Assembly: GCA_030598625.1 (NCBI GenBank)
Contig: JAUVPO010000130.1
Coordinates: forward strand, 1 to 5,790
DNA: 5,790 bases
Direction of reading: 5' to 3'
From: Deferribacteres bacterium
GTDB taxonomy: Bacteria > Nitrospirota > Thermodesulfovibrionia > UBA6902
Shown piece by piece: positions 1-5,125 of the stretch (position 1 is its first letter; every line of letters begins with the position of its first letter). A program made the translations under genes and the position numbers. The notes under the pieces were generated by a model. The model worked only from the letters and a program-made list of their open reading frames with translations. It did no database searches and was not told where the DNA came from.

Positions 1-362
1 AATTGAAGCTGCTTTTTTAACGATATATAATTTTCTATGATGCCGTTGTGTACGAGGGCGAAACGGCCTGAATCGTCAAGATGTGGATGAGCGTTGTCAT
101 GCGTTGGAGCTCCATGGGTCGCCCACCGGGTATGGGCAATTCCAGTGGAAGAATGTGATTCCTTGTAATCTTTCCATTCATTTGAAATTCTGTTCTGGAG
201 TTTCGAGACTTTCCCCTCTGATTTAAGGGATTTGATTTCGTTATTGTCAATAACGACAATCCCTGCCGAATCATATCCACGGTATTCCAGACGCTTTAAG
301 CCGTCGATCAGGGTTTCAATATGGTTTCTTTTTTTACCGATGTATCCGACAATACCGCACAT
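1..362 (-). CDS. glmS: Glutamine--fructose-6-phosphate aminotransferase, N-terminal fragment (cut by window edge)
   Basis: GlmS makes glucosamine-6-phosphate from fructose-6-phosphate and glutamine in the cytoplasm, the entry step to UDP-GlcNAc, peptidoglycan and LPS. The first 120 residues are visible and open to the left edge. They open with MCGIVGYIG, so Cys2 becomes the N-terminal nucleophile of the class II (Ntn) glutaminase domain once Met is removed. Other hallmarks follow in order: RLEYRGYDSAG (24-34), the glutamine-binding GIAHTRWATHG (74-84), NAHPH (90-94) and HNGIIENY (105-112), with the oxyanion-hole Asn106-Gly107. The usual protein is about 600 residues, so the SIS isomerase domains lie outside the window. 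A GGAG at 373-376 sits ten bases before the ATG. The gene is divergent from mdh and appears to be first in its transcript; no glmU lies directly upstream. Family assignment is nearly certain. Confidence 0.96.
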   Translation of the reverse strand, partial: MCGIVGYIGKKRNHIETLIDGLKRLEYRGYDSAGIVVIDNNEIKSLKSEGKVSKLQNRISNEWKDYKESHSSTGIAHTRWATHGAPTHDNAHPHLDDSGRFALVHNGIIENYISLKKQLQ

Positions 363-412
363 TCCGGAAAATCTCCAAACTGATCGTCACCACAGAGTAT
401 ATGAATCAACAG

Positions 413-442
413 ATTATAAACAATCGATTGTCCTTATGAAAA
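413..442 (-). promoter_or_regulatory. Candidate sigma-70 promoter of glmS with a palindrome in its spacer
   Basis: Read on the minus strand, TTTTCA (437-442, 4 of 6 matches to the -35 consensus) is followed after 18 bases by a perfect TATAAT (413-418). This would give a leader of roughly 40 bases containing the GGAG before glmS. The spacer contains the perfect 12-bp palindrome ACAATCGATTGT (420-431), placed where a repressor could block polymerase. The promoter is inferred from consensus and position only. Confidence 0.5.
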
Positions 443-587
443 ATTTTAACAGAATGTTCCGGGCAATTACAATCTTCATCATCAAAATAGGCATATTCCA
501 TTCGTCCCGTTTCCTGAATCTGGTGTGTCGGAACCGCAAGGCAACGGGCAGGAATACACAATGTTAATTCCATCCCCGGTTACAGCC

Positions 588-616
588 TTGTCAATTTTGC
601 CTGTCTCGGCTATAAT
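588..616 (+). promoter_or_regulatory. Near-consensus sigma-70 promoter of mdh
   Basis: TTGTCA (588-593, 5 of 6) and a perfect TATAAT (611-616) are separated by the optimal 17 bases. Transcription would begin near 622-624, only about 7 bases before the ATG at 630. If real, this implies a very short leader on mdh and argues against the longer reading frame that begins upstream. The match is striking, but there is no independent support. Confidence 0.55.
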
Positions 617-629
617 GTTTATCCATTCA

Positions 630-1571
630 ATGAACAGCAAGGCAAACATACGTAAAAAAATCACGGTTGTCGGCGCGGGAAATGTCGGCGCTGTAACCGC
701 GCAGCTTATTGCGGAAAGAGATCTTGCAGATGTAGTTATTATCGATGTCATTGAAGGGATTCCACAGGGAAAGGCGCTTGATATACTGGAGGCATGTCCT
801 CTCTGGCATTCTTCTGCAATGGTTACCGGCACTAACGATTATGATGATACTGCCGGTTCCGACATTGTGGTTATTACCGCTGGTCTTGCGAGAAAGCCGG
901 GGATGAGCAGGGACGATCTTCTCAAGGCAAATGCCGAGATAGTAAAACAGGTGTCTCGGAATATCCTGGGGACTTCACCGGAGGCTGTAGTTATAGTCGT
1001 TACAAACCCGATGGACGCGATGGCATATGTTGCCAGGGAAGTTACGGGATTTCCTTATAACAGGGTGGTCGGCATGGGAGGCGTTCTGGATACGGCGAGA
1101 ATGAGAAGTTTTCTTGCGCAGGAGCTGAATGCGCATCCAAAAAATATAGAGGCAGTTGTCCTGGGGGGTCACGGTGATCTGATGGTGCCCGTTGCCCGTT
1201 TAACGACGGTAGATGGAAAATGCATTACGGATATGCTTTCGGAATCAGACATTGAAAAAGTTATAAGGAGAACAAAAAACGGTGGGGCTGAAATTGTGGA
1301 GCTTTTAAAAACAGGCAGTGCATACCATGCTCCCGCAGCCGCAGTTGTTGAGATGATAGAATCCGTACTTGGAATGAAGAATGGACCCCTTCCCTGTTCC
1401 GTATATTTAAACGGTGAATATGGAATACGTGGAGTTTATCTGGGTGTTCCGGTAAGGCTTGGCCCCGGCGGAGTGGAAAAAATAATAGAGATTGAACTTA
1501 CGGAAAATGAAAAAACTGCGCTAACTGCATCCGCGGATGCAATTGGAAAACTGATAGAAAAGGTCTGTTAA
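630..1571 (+). CDS. mdh: Malate dehydrogenase, LDH-like type, NAD-dependent
   Basis: Interconverts malate and oxaloacetate with NAD in the cytoplasm (TCA cycle, oxidative or reductive). From the ATG at 630 the protein is 313 residues, normal for the LDH-like MDH group. Visible in order are the Rossmann loop GAGNVG (15-20), Asp39 at the end of beta-2 favouring NAD over NADP, the mobile loop ARKPGMSR (87-94) with Arg88 (malate rather than lactate specificity) and Arg94, Asn126 in TNPMD, Asp154 and Arg157 in LDTAR, and the catalytic His181 in GGHGD. All expected catalytic residues are present. The open frame extends upstream to 525, and an ATG at 561 has a fair AGGA at 550-553. The 630 start is preferred because it gives the usual family length and follows the strong promoter, but no good ribosome-binding site precedes it. 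A REP-like repeat follows the gene. Confidence 0.95.
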   Translation: MNSKANIRKKITVVGAGNVGAVTAQLIAERDLADVVIIDVIEGIPQGKALDILEACPLWHSSAMVTGTNDYDDTAGSDIVVITAGLARKPGMSRDDLLKANAEIVKQVSRNILGTSPEAVVIVVTNPMDAMAYVAREVTGFPYNRVVGMGGVLDTARMRSFLAQELNAHPKNIEAVVLGGHGDLMVPVARLTTVDGKCITDMLSESDIEKVIRRTKNGGAEIVELLKTGSAYHAPAAAVVEMIESVLGMKNGPLPCSVYLNGEYGIRGVYLGVPVRLGPGGVEKIIEIELTENEKTALTASADAIGKLIEKVC

Positions 1572-1638
1572 TAAATTGTTTTCAATAAAAAAATTCCTCA
1601 ATGCTTTGCTTCGGGATTCCAATGATTTTTGTCAGTGT

Positions 1639-1713
1639 TGTCATTCCCGCTTGTCGGGAATTCTTTATACGGGGATCTTGCAGGGGAACGATTCCGGACA
1701 AGCCGGAATGACA
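1639..1713. repeat. REP/BIME-like inverted repeat made of two hairpin arms
   Basis: Two 23-base arms, 1639-1661 and 1691-1713, are inverted copies differing at only two positions, with 29 bases between them. Each arm is itself a hairpin: ATTCCCG/CGGGAAT around a 5-base loop on the left, ATTCCGG/CCGGAAT on the right. The two differences between arms fall opposite each other in the stem, so each hairpin stays perfectly paired. The TGTCATTCC...GGAATGACA type is familiar as a dispersed non-coding intergenic repeat in many bacteria, probably mobilised in trans. No T-tract follows, so it is not a classic terminator, although the structure could slow 3' decay of mdh mRNA. Copy number cannot be judged from one window. 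Confidence 0.8.
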
Positions 1714-1777
1714 GACTTGATACCTTGCAGTTCTGCTGCGGGGGAGTTCATTTAAATCCGAGTAAGAGTATTTTAAA

Positions 1778-1784
1778 AGAGGAG
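1778..1784 (+). promoter_or_regulatory. Strong ribosome-binding site of the ndk-like gene
   Basis: AGAGGAG ends seven bases before the ATG at 1792. It is the clearest Shine-Dalgarno in the window and fixes that start. Confidence 0.8.
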
Positions 1785-1791
1785 ATATTAT

Positions 1792-2532
1792 ATGGACAAG
1801 CAAAGGCCCGAGCAGACACTTGTACTAATTAAACCGGACGCACTCAAGAATTCATTGACCGGATATGTGCTTTCTCAACTTTCCGAATTTCATACCGGCT
1901 TACGCTTTGCCGGACTGAAGGTCGTCCACGTCAGTAAAATGCTCGCCGGTGAACACTATTCTGAACACCGGGACAAGGTGTTTTTCCCTTCGCTTATAGA
2001 TTACATCATTGGACGTATCCATTATCCTGATGAGCCCTGGAAGCATAGAGTAATAGCAATTGTGTATCAGGGACCGGACGCAACAAAAAAGATTCGCGAT
2101 ATTGCAGGTCCTACGAATCCTCACATTGCCAGAGATGAAAAACCGGGATGTATCCGCGCATTGGGAACAGTTGTTCCAATTAAAGAGGCCGGAGGAAATG
2201 TGATCGGCGATCGCATGGATAACCTGATTCATGCCTCTGCTACAGATAGTGAAGCGGAACGGGAAATCAAGCTATGGTTCAAACCGAACGATATCCCGCC
2301 GCTTATGCATGCATATCCAACAGAAGTAAGCGACACTTACTACTATTTTAAGGACAACAAACTTTACCCGAACCATGAGCCGGGCAGTATGTGCTTTCTT
2401 GTTCCCGGTGATGTTGCGTGGAGGTCTGATCTGGAGACGCTGCGTCTACTGAACCAGGGTCATCCTGCACCCTACTCTCTTGAAGCAGTGGTTGCCAAGC
2501 ACCTCATCAACGAAAAACAGGACAATCAATAG
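1792..2532 (+). CDS. ndk: Nucleoside diphosphate kinase, enlarged variant with insertions and C-terminal extension
   Basis: Predicted to transfer the gamma phosphate between nucleoside triphosphates and diphosphates through a phosphohistidine. The NDK core is recognisable: TLVLIKPDA (9-17, Lys14), EHYSEHRDKVFF (54-65, Tyr56), Arg102, Thr108 in GPTNP, Arg122 in GCIRA, and the active-site stretch NLIHASATD (144-152) with His147. All residues expected for ATP binding and catalysis are present, so an active enzyme is likely. At 246 residues it is far longer than the usual 135-150. Roughly ten extra residues lie around 73-85 (IIGRIHYPDEPWK), about a dozen around 128-139, and some 80 follow the core from about 165. 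The extension holds PYSLEAVVAKHL near its end and shows no membrane segment or domain I recognise. The last segment ends in a lysine/glutamine-rich tail. The gene stands alone after the REP-like repeat. NDK family certain; the role of the extra parts is unknown. Confidence 0.88.
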   Translation: MDKQRPEQTLVLIKPDALKNSLTGYVLSQLSEFHTGLRFAGLKVVHVSKMLAGEHYSEHRDKVFFPSLIDYIIGRIHYPDEPWKHRVIAIVYQGPDATKKIRDIAGPTNPHIARDEKPGCIRALGTVVPIKEAGGNVIGDRMDNLIHASATDSEAEREIKLWFKPNDIPPLMHAYPTEVSDTYYYFKDNKLYPNHEPGSMCFLVPGDVAWRSDLETLRLLNQGHPAPYSLEAVVAKHLINEKQDNQ

Positions 2533-2656
2533 TGGTCCTGTTCTCTCATAGAAACCCGGAGATTTATTGAGGAGTAATTTTAAAGCTCAAAATTTGCTTT
2601 TTGATTATTAACTATGTCATATTATATGGCAAACCCTAAGGGTATTGTTGGATATG

Positions 2657-2702
2657 GGGCTGCATAAGCCGTTGAATTTGCAGCTTATTTATTGCTTCAA
2701 CG
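2657..2702 (+). promoter_or_regulatory. Candidate pseudoknot in the rpsU leader
   Basis: Two complementary pairs interleave. Stem A is GCTGCA (2659-2664) with TGCAGC (2679-2684), extendable by two G-U pairs to 2657-2686. Stem B is CGTTGAA (2670-2676) with TTCAACG (2696-2702), seven perfect pairs. The order A5'-B5'-A3'-B3' is that of an H-type pseudoknot, with connecting segments of 5, 2 and about 9 bases, a workable geometry. It ends 60 bases before the rpsU start. Ribosomal protein genes are often autoregulated through such leaders, but I do not recognise this as a known family. The two stems could also simply be mutually exclusive. It is not shown that the region is transcribed with rpsU; AT-rich sequence at 2601-2628 could hold a weak promoter. 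Confidence 0.35.
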
Positions 2703-2762
2703 CGACTAGGGAAGAGCGAAAAAACAGGGTACACGAAGCTTACAAAAAAAGGGGCAAGAGGT

Positions 2763-2987
2763 TTGGAGATAAAAGTAGTCGGACAAAATATTGAGAGAGC
2801 TATAAAGCTTCTTAAGCGCGAAGCAGAAAAAGAAGGACTCTTCCGGGAATTAAAGAAAAGACGTTTTTATGAAAAACCCTCGGTAAAAAGAAAGAGCAAA
2901 CAAAGAGAAGCTCAAAAAAAGAGGGCAAAAAACGCAAGGTATAAAACTCAATATGGTCAAAGAAGCAGACCGGCCAGTACGAGATAA
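2763..2987 (+). CDS. rpsU: 30S ribosomal protein S21 (bS21), TTG start
   Basis: bS21 sits on the platform of the small subunit near the anti-Shine-Dalgarno end of 16S rRNA and helps initiation. The 74-residue product opens with MEIKVVGQNIERAIKLLKRE and contains the family core GLFRELKKRRFYEKPSVKRK (residues 25-44), followed by a highly basic tail. Its length is slightly above the common 58-71 residues, with the extra at the C terminus (after about residue 58, ending RSRPASTR). The start codon is TTG, chosen because the conserved MEIKVVG begins exactly there and an AAGGGG (2749-2754) lies eight bases before it. A second purine run, AAGAGG (2756-2761), is too close to serve. It lies alone, without the dnaG/rpoD genes that follow rpsU in many bacteria, and converges on the nitrilase gene across a terminator. 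Confidence 0.96.
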   Translation: MEIKVVGQNIERAIKLLKREAEKEGLFRELKKRRFYEKPSVKRKSKQREAQKKRAKNARYKTQYGQRSRPASTR

Positions 2988-3045
2988 TCTGTTTCTTCAT
3001 TAATCCGAATAATTCATTAACTGAGTTACAATTTAATTAAAAGAA

Positions 3046-3069
3046 ACCCTCGCCGTTCTTCTGAGGGGT
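3046..3069. terminator. Bidirectional terminator between rpsU and the nitrilase gene
   Basis: ACCCTC (3046-3051) pairs with GAGGGGT (3063-3069) as a six-pair stem with one bulged G and an 11-base loop. On the plus strand a T-rich ATTATTTTT follows (3072-3080). On the minus strand the stem is followed by GGGTTTCTTTT, a better T-tract, directly after the nitrilase stop. The position between two convergent genes fits a shared terminator; the stem is short. Confidence 0.6.
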
Positions 3070-3072
3070 AGA

Positions 3073-3873
3073 TTATTTTTGTAACAGTCTATAATGTTCA
3101 GGCCGTCTGTCTTTGAATATGTCATTAAAGGGATTCAATGCCTTGACCCTTGCTTTTTCAAGGTCGATGTCTGCAACTATAAGCGTTTCTTCATTTTCTG
3201 TTGCTCTCACAAGAATCTCTCCTCCCGGTGAAACAATCTCACTTTTACCTATGAACGTAAGTGATTGATTATCTTTTCTGTTTTCCGTTCCTGTTCTATT
3301 TGCGGTAACTGCAAACACCATGTTTTCCAGGCATCTGACGGGCATTGCATCCGGACAAAAAGGCAGGACAAGGTTTGAAGGGTGCGCAACGACCTCCGCC
3401 CCTGAAAGGGCAAGTGTTCTCATGGATTCAGGATAAAACCAGTCGAAGCATATCATAATGCCGATGCGGCCAATTGCCGTGTCCCATACTTTGAACCCTG
3501 TATCCCCGGGAGTAAAATAAAGTGTCTCTTCAAAAAAGAGATGTGTTTTGCGATACTTGCCTATATATCCGTCGGGCCCGGTCAGGATCGCTGAGTTATA
3601 AAATGTATCTCCGCTTTTTTCGGGAAGACCGGCAACAATAAAAATATTTTTTTCGTATGATAAGTCCGAAAGCAGTTCTGTTGTGTATCCCTCTGGAATC
3701 GGTTCGGAAAACCCTGCGACTTCATCGGTAGATGTAAATTGATAACCCGTCGCAAAAAATTCCGGGAGCACAATAAGGTCTGAAGCGGCATTCTTTATTG
3801 CGGATGCAACTTTTTCGATATTTTGCTTTTTATTGCCGAAAGACGGACTGAATTGATAACACCCTGCCTTCAT
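3073..3873 (-). CDS. Carbon-nitrogen hydrolase, nitrilase superfamily
   Basis: A cytoplasmic amidase-type enzyme of 266 residues, typical for a single nitrilase-fold domain. The catalytic triad is complete: Glu38 in VLPEFFATG, Lys109 in KYRKTHLF, and Cys142 in IMICFDWFYPES. The second conserved glutamate near the active site is Glu115 or Glu116. Other family marks are YNSAILTGPDG (92-102), AHPSNLVLP (163-171) and the C-terminal NDIFKDRRPE (250-259). From memory, the overall pattern, including GKYRKTHLFFEE and ICFDWFYPESMRTLALSGAE, closely resembles the small thermostable nitrilases described from Pyrococcus rather than omega-amidase or NAD synthetase domains. The substrate cannot be read from sequence; a small-molecule amide or nitrile is likely. 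No strong ribosome-binding site precedes the ATG. The gene stands alone, so its neighbours give no functional clue. Confidence 0.9.
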   Translation of the reverse strand: MKAGCYQFSPSFGNKKQNIEKVASAIKNAASDLIVLPEFFATGYQFTSTDEVAGFSEPIPEGYTTELLSDLSYEKNIFIVAGLPEKSGDTFYNSAILTGPDGYIGKYRKTHLFFEETLYFTPGDTGFKVWDTAIGRIGIMICFDWFYPESMRTLALSGAEVVAHPSNLVLPFCPDAMPVRCLENMVFAVTANRTGTENRKDNQSLTFIGKSEIVSPGGEILVRATENEETLIVADIDLEKARVKALNPFNDIFKDRRPEHYRLLQK

Positions 3874-3879
3874 GAGATT

Positions 3880-3909
3880 AACATACCATCAAATGATCAT
3901 TATTGTCTA
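3880..3909 (-). promoter_or_regulatory. Weak candidate promoter of the nitrilase gene
   Basis: On the minus strand TAGACA (3904-3909, 5 of 6) lies 18 bases before TATGTT (3880-3885, 4 of 6). Transcription would begin at or next to the ATG, giving an almost leaderless mRNA, which agrees with the missing Shine-Dalgarno. The spacer holds the 10-bp palindrome AATGATCATT (3892-3901). Low certainty. Confidence 0.25.
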
Positions 3910-3950
3910 ACTCCCGGCATTCAGCAGTCTGCTTTTACACTTTTGTCCCG

Positions 3951-3986
3951 ACAGCTTACCGCTAAAAGCTGATAGCTGTATGGCTG
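3951..3986. repeat. AGCTG-rich cluster of short inverted repeats
   Basis: CAGCTT (3952-3957) can pair with AAGCTG (3966-3971), or ACAGCT (3951-3956) with AGCTGT (3974-3979). The AGCTG/GGCTG motif recurs at 3967-3971, 3974-3978 and 3982-3986. Such strings recur between genes in some genomes. It lies just before the DUF362 gene, and nothing shows a function. Confidence 0.4.
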
Positions 3987-4006
3987 TTTTGTTACAATAC
4001 GGAGTT

Positions 4007-5116
4007 ATGTCAAGAGTTTTTGTGAGAAAGGCAACGTATGATTACAGTACATTGAAGCACGTGATCTTTGAGATCATGGACTCTTCTGCTGCCGGGGACA
4101 TGATATCGAAGAACAGCCGGGTTGTTATAAAGCCGAACCTTCTTGCCCCGGCGCCGCCTGAAAAGGCGATTATCACTCATCCTTTGATTGTAAGGGCTGC
4201 TGCTGAATATGTGCTTGACAGGGGCGCGAAGCCGCAAATTTCCGACAGTCCGGCCATGGGTTCTTTTGAAAAGCTTTTAAAGGAAAGCGGAATTAGAAAG
4301 GCCCTTGAGGGGCTTAATGTTGAATACAGGGAATTCATTGAATCTGAAACTGTTGATACCGGTATCCCGTTTAAAAAGATTGAAATAGCCAGGGATGCCG
4401 TAAATGCGGATGTTTTAATAAATCTCCCCAAGCTGAAGACCCATGCACAGATGCTGCTTACGCTTGGTGTAAAAAACCTGTTCGGATGTATTACGGGGAT
4501 GAAAAAACCTGAGTGGCATTTCCGGGCCGGCATTGACCGGGAATTGTTTGCCGGTCTTCTTGTCAAAATATATCAAGCGGTTAAACCGACTGTTACCATT
4601 ATTGACGGCATCCTGGCAATGGAGGGGCAGGGTCCGGGTAAAGGCGGCAACCCAAGAGAGATAGGGGTGATTATGGGAAGCAGGGATACTGTAGCGCTTG
4701 ATTTCGCTGTATGCAAAATGCTGAGAATTGACCCGGACGCGCTGTTGACAAATAAAATATCAGGGGAGCAGGGGTTGTTTAATGGTGATATCAGCATGGA
4801 CGGAGAGCTGCCCCAAATAAAGGATTTCAGGTTTCCTGAAATAACGCCGCTTGTATTTGGTCCAAAAAGATTTCACGGCTTAATTAGAAGACATCTCGTG
4901 CAAAGGCCGGAATGTAAAGAGACCCTGTGCAGGCTTTGCGGTGAGTGCTGGAAGTATTGTCCTGCTGAAGCTATAACGCGCGGCAAAAAAAAGCCCCGAT
5001 TTGATTATGAGAAGTGTATAAGGTGTTATTGCTGTATCGAGGTATGTCCTTACGGGTCATTGGCTGCACGCGAAACTTTAACAGGAAAGATAGCAAGGAA
5101 GGCATTGAAAATATAA
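4007..5116 (+). CDS. DUF362 domain protein with C-terminal 2[4Fe-4S] ferredoxin domain
   Basis: A 369-residue soluble iron-sulfur protein of unknown reaction. The DUF362 domain covers about residues 35-260. It is marked by VVIKPNLL (39-46), ISDSPAMGSFEKLL (78-91), VLINLPKLKTHAQM (136-149), GVKNLFGCITGMKK (154-167) and IIDGILAMEGQGPGKGG (198-214). The C-terminal domain has two complete cluster motifs, C308-x2-C311-x2-C314-x3-C318-P and C337-x2-C340-x2-C343-x3-C347-P. There is no signal peptide, so it is probably cytoplasmic. An ATG at 3980 would add nine residues, but that codon has no ribosome-binding site. The ATG at 4007 has GGAG only two bases away and gives the MSRVFVRKA start usual for the family. 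A TACAAT at 3993-3998 could be a -10 box. It is convergent with the cytochrome-like gene. The ferredoxin part suggests electron transfer, but the electron donor, acceptor and substrate are unknown. Confidence 0.92.
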   Translation: MSRVFVRKATYDYSTLKHVIFEIMDSSAAGDMISKNSRVVIKPNLLAPAPPEKAIITHPLIVRAAAEYVLDRGAKPQISDSPAMGSFEKLLKESGIRKALEGLNVEYREFIESETVDTGIPFKKIEIARDAVNADVLINLPKLKTHAQMLLTLGVKNLFGCITGMKKPEWHFRAGIDRELFAGLLVKIYQAVKPTVTIIDGILAMEGQGPGKGGNPREIGVIMGSRDTVALDFAVCKMLRIDPDALLTNKISGEQGLFNGDISMDGELPQIKDFRFPEITPLVFGPKRFHGLIRRHLVQRPECKETLCRLCGECWKYCPAEAITRGKKKPRFDYEKCIRCYCCIEVCPYGSLAARETLTGKIARKALKI

Positions 5117-5125
5117 TAAACAGGA

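Noticed and set aside
232..567. 111-residue open frame on the plus strand
   Set aside because: Its first part is antisense to glmS, whose motifs are unmistakable, and the rest crosses the promoter region. No ribosome-binding site or family resemblance.
1582..1832. Open frames on both strands across the mdh-ndk gap
   Set aside because: They translate the REP-like repeat, giving peptides such as CHSGLSGI and RQAGMT that are typical false proteins from this repeat class.
2582..2602. Possible ndk terminator, AAAGC/GCTTT followed by T residues
   Set aside because: The stem is only five pairs, three of them A-T, with a nine-base loop. Too weak to call.
2577..2639. Short frame after a good GAGGAG (2569-2574) behind ndk
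   Set aside because: The only suitably spaced start would be ATT and the product only 20 residues. Probably a decayed or chance ribosome-binding site.
2623..2690. Possible c-di-GMP (GEMM) riboswitch, suggested by GGCAAACC
   Set aside because: The rest of the GEMM core, especially the ACGCAAAGCC segment and the tetraloop receptor, is absent.
2651..2765. Possible tRNA or tmRNA in the rpsU gap
   Set aside because: No cloverleaf, no TTCGA T-arm signature and no matching acceptor ends on either strand.
4177..4797. Long minus-strand frames opposite the DUF362 gene
   Set aside because: Antisense shadows of a gene with clear conserved motifs.
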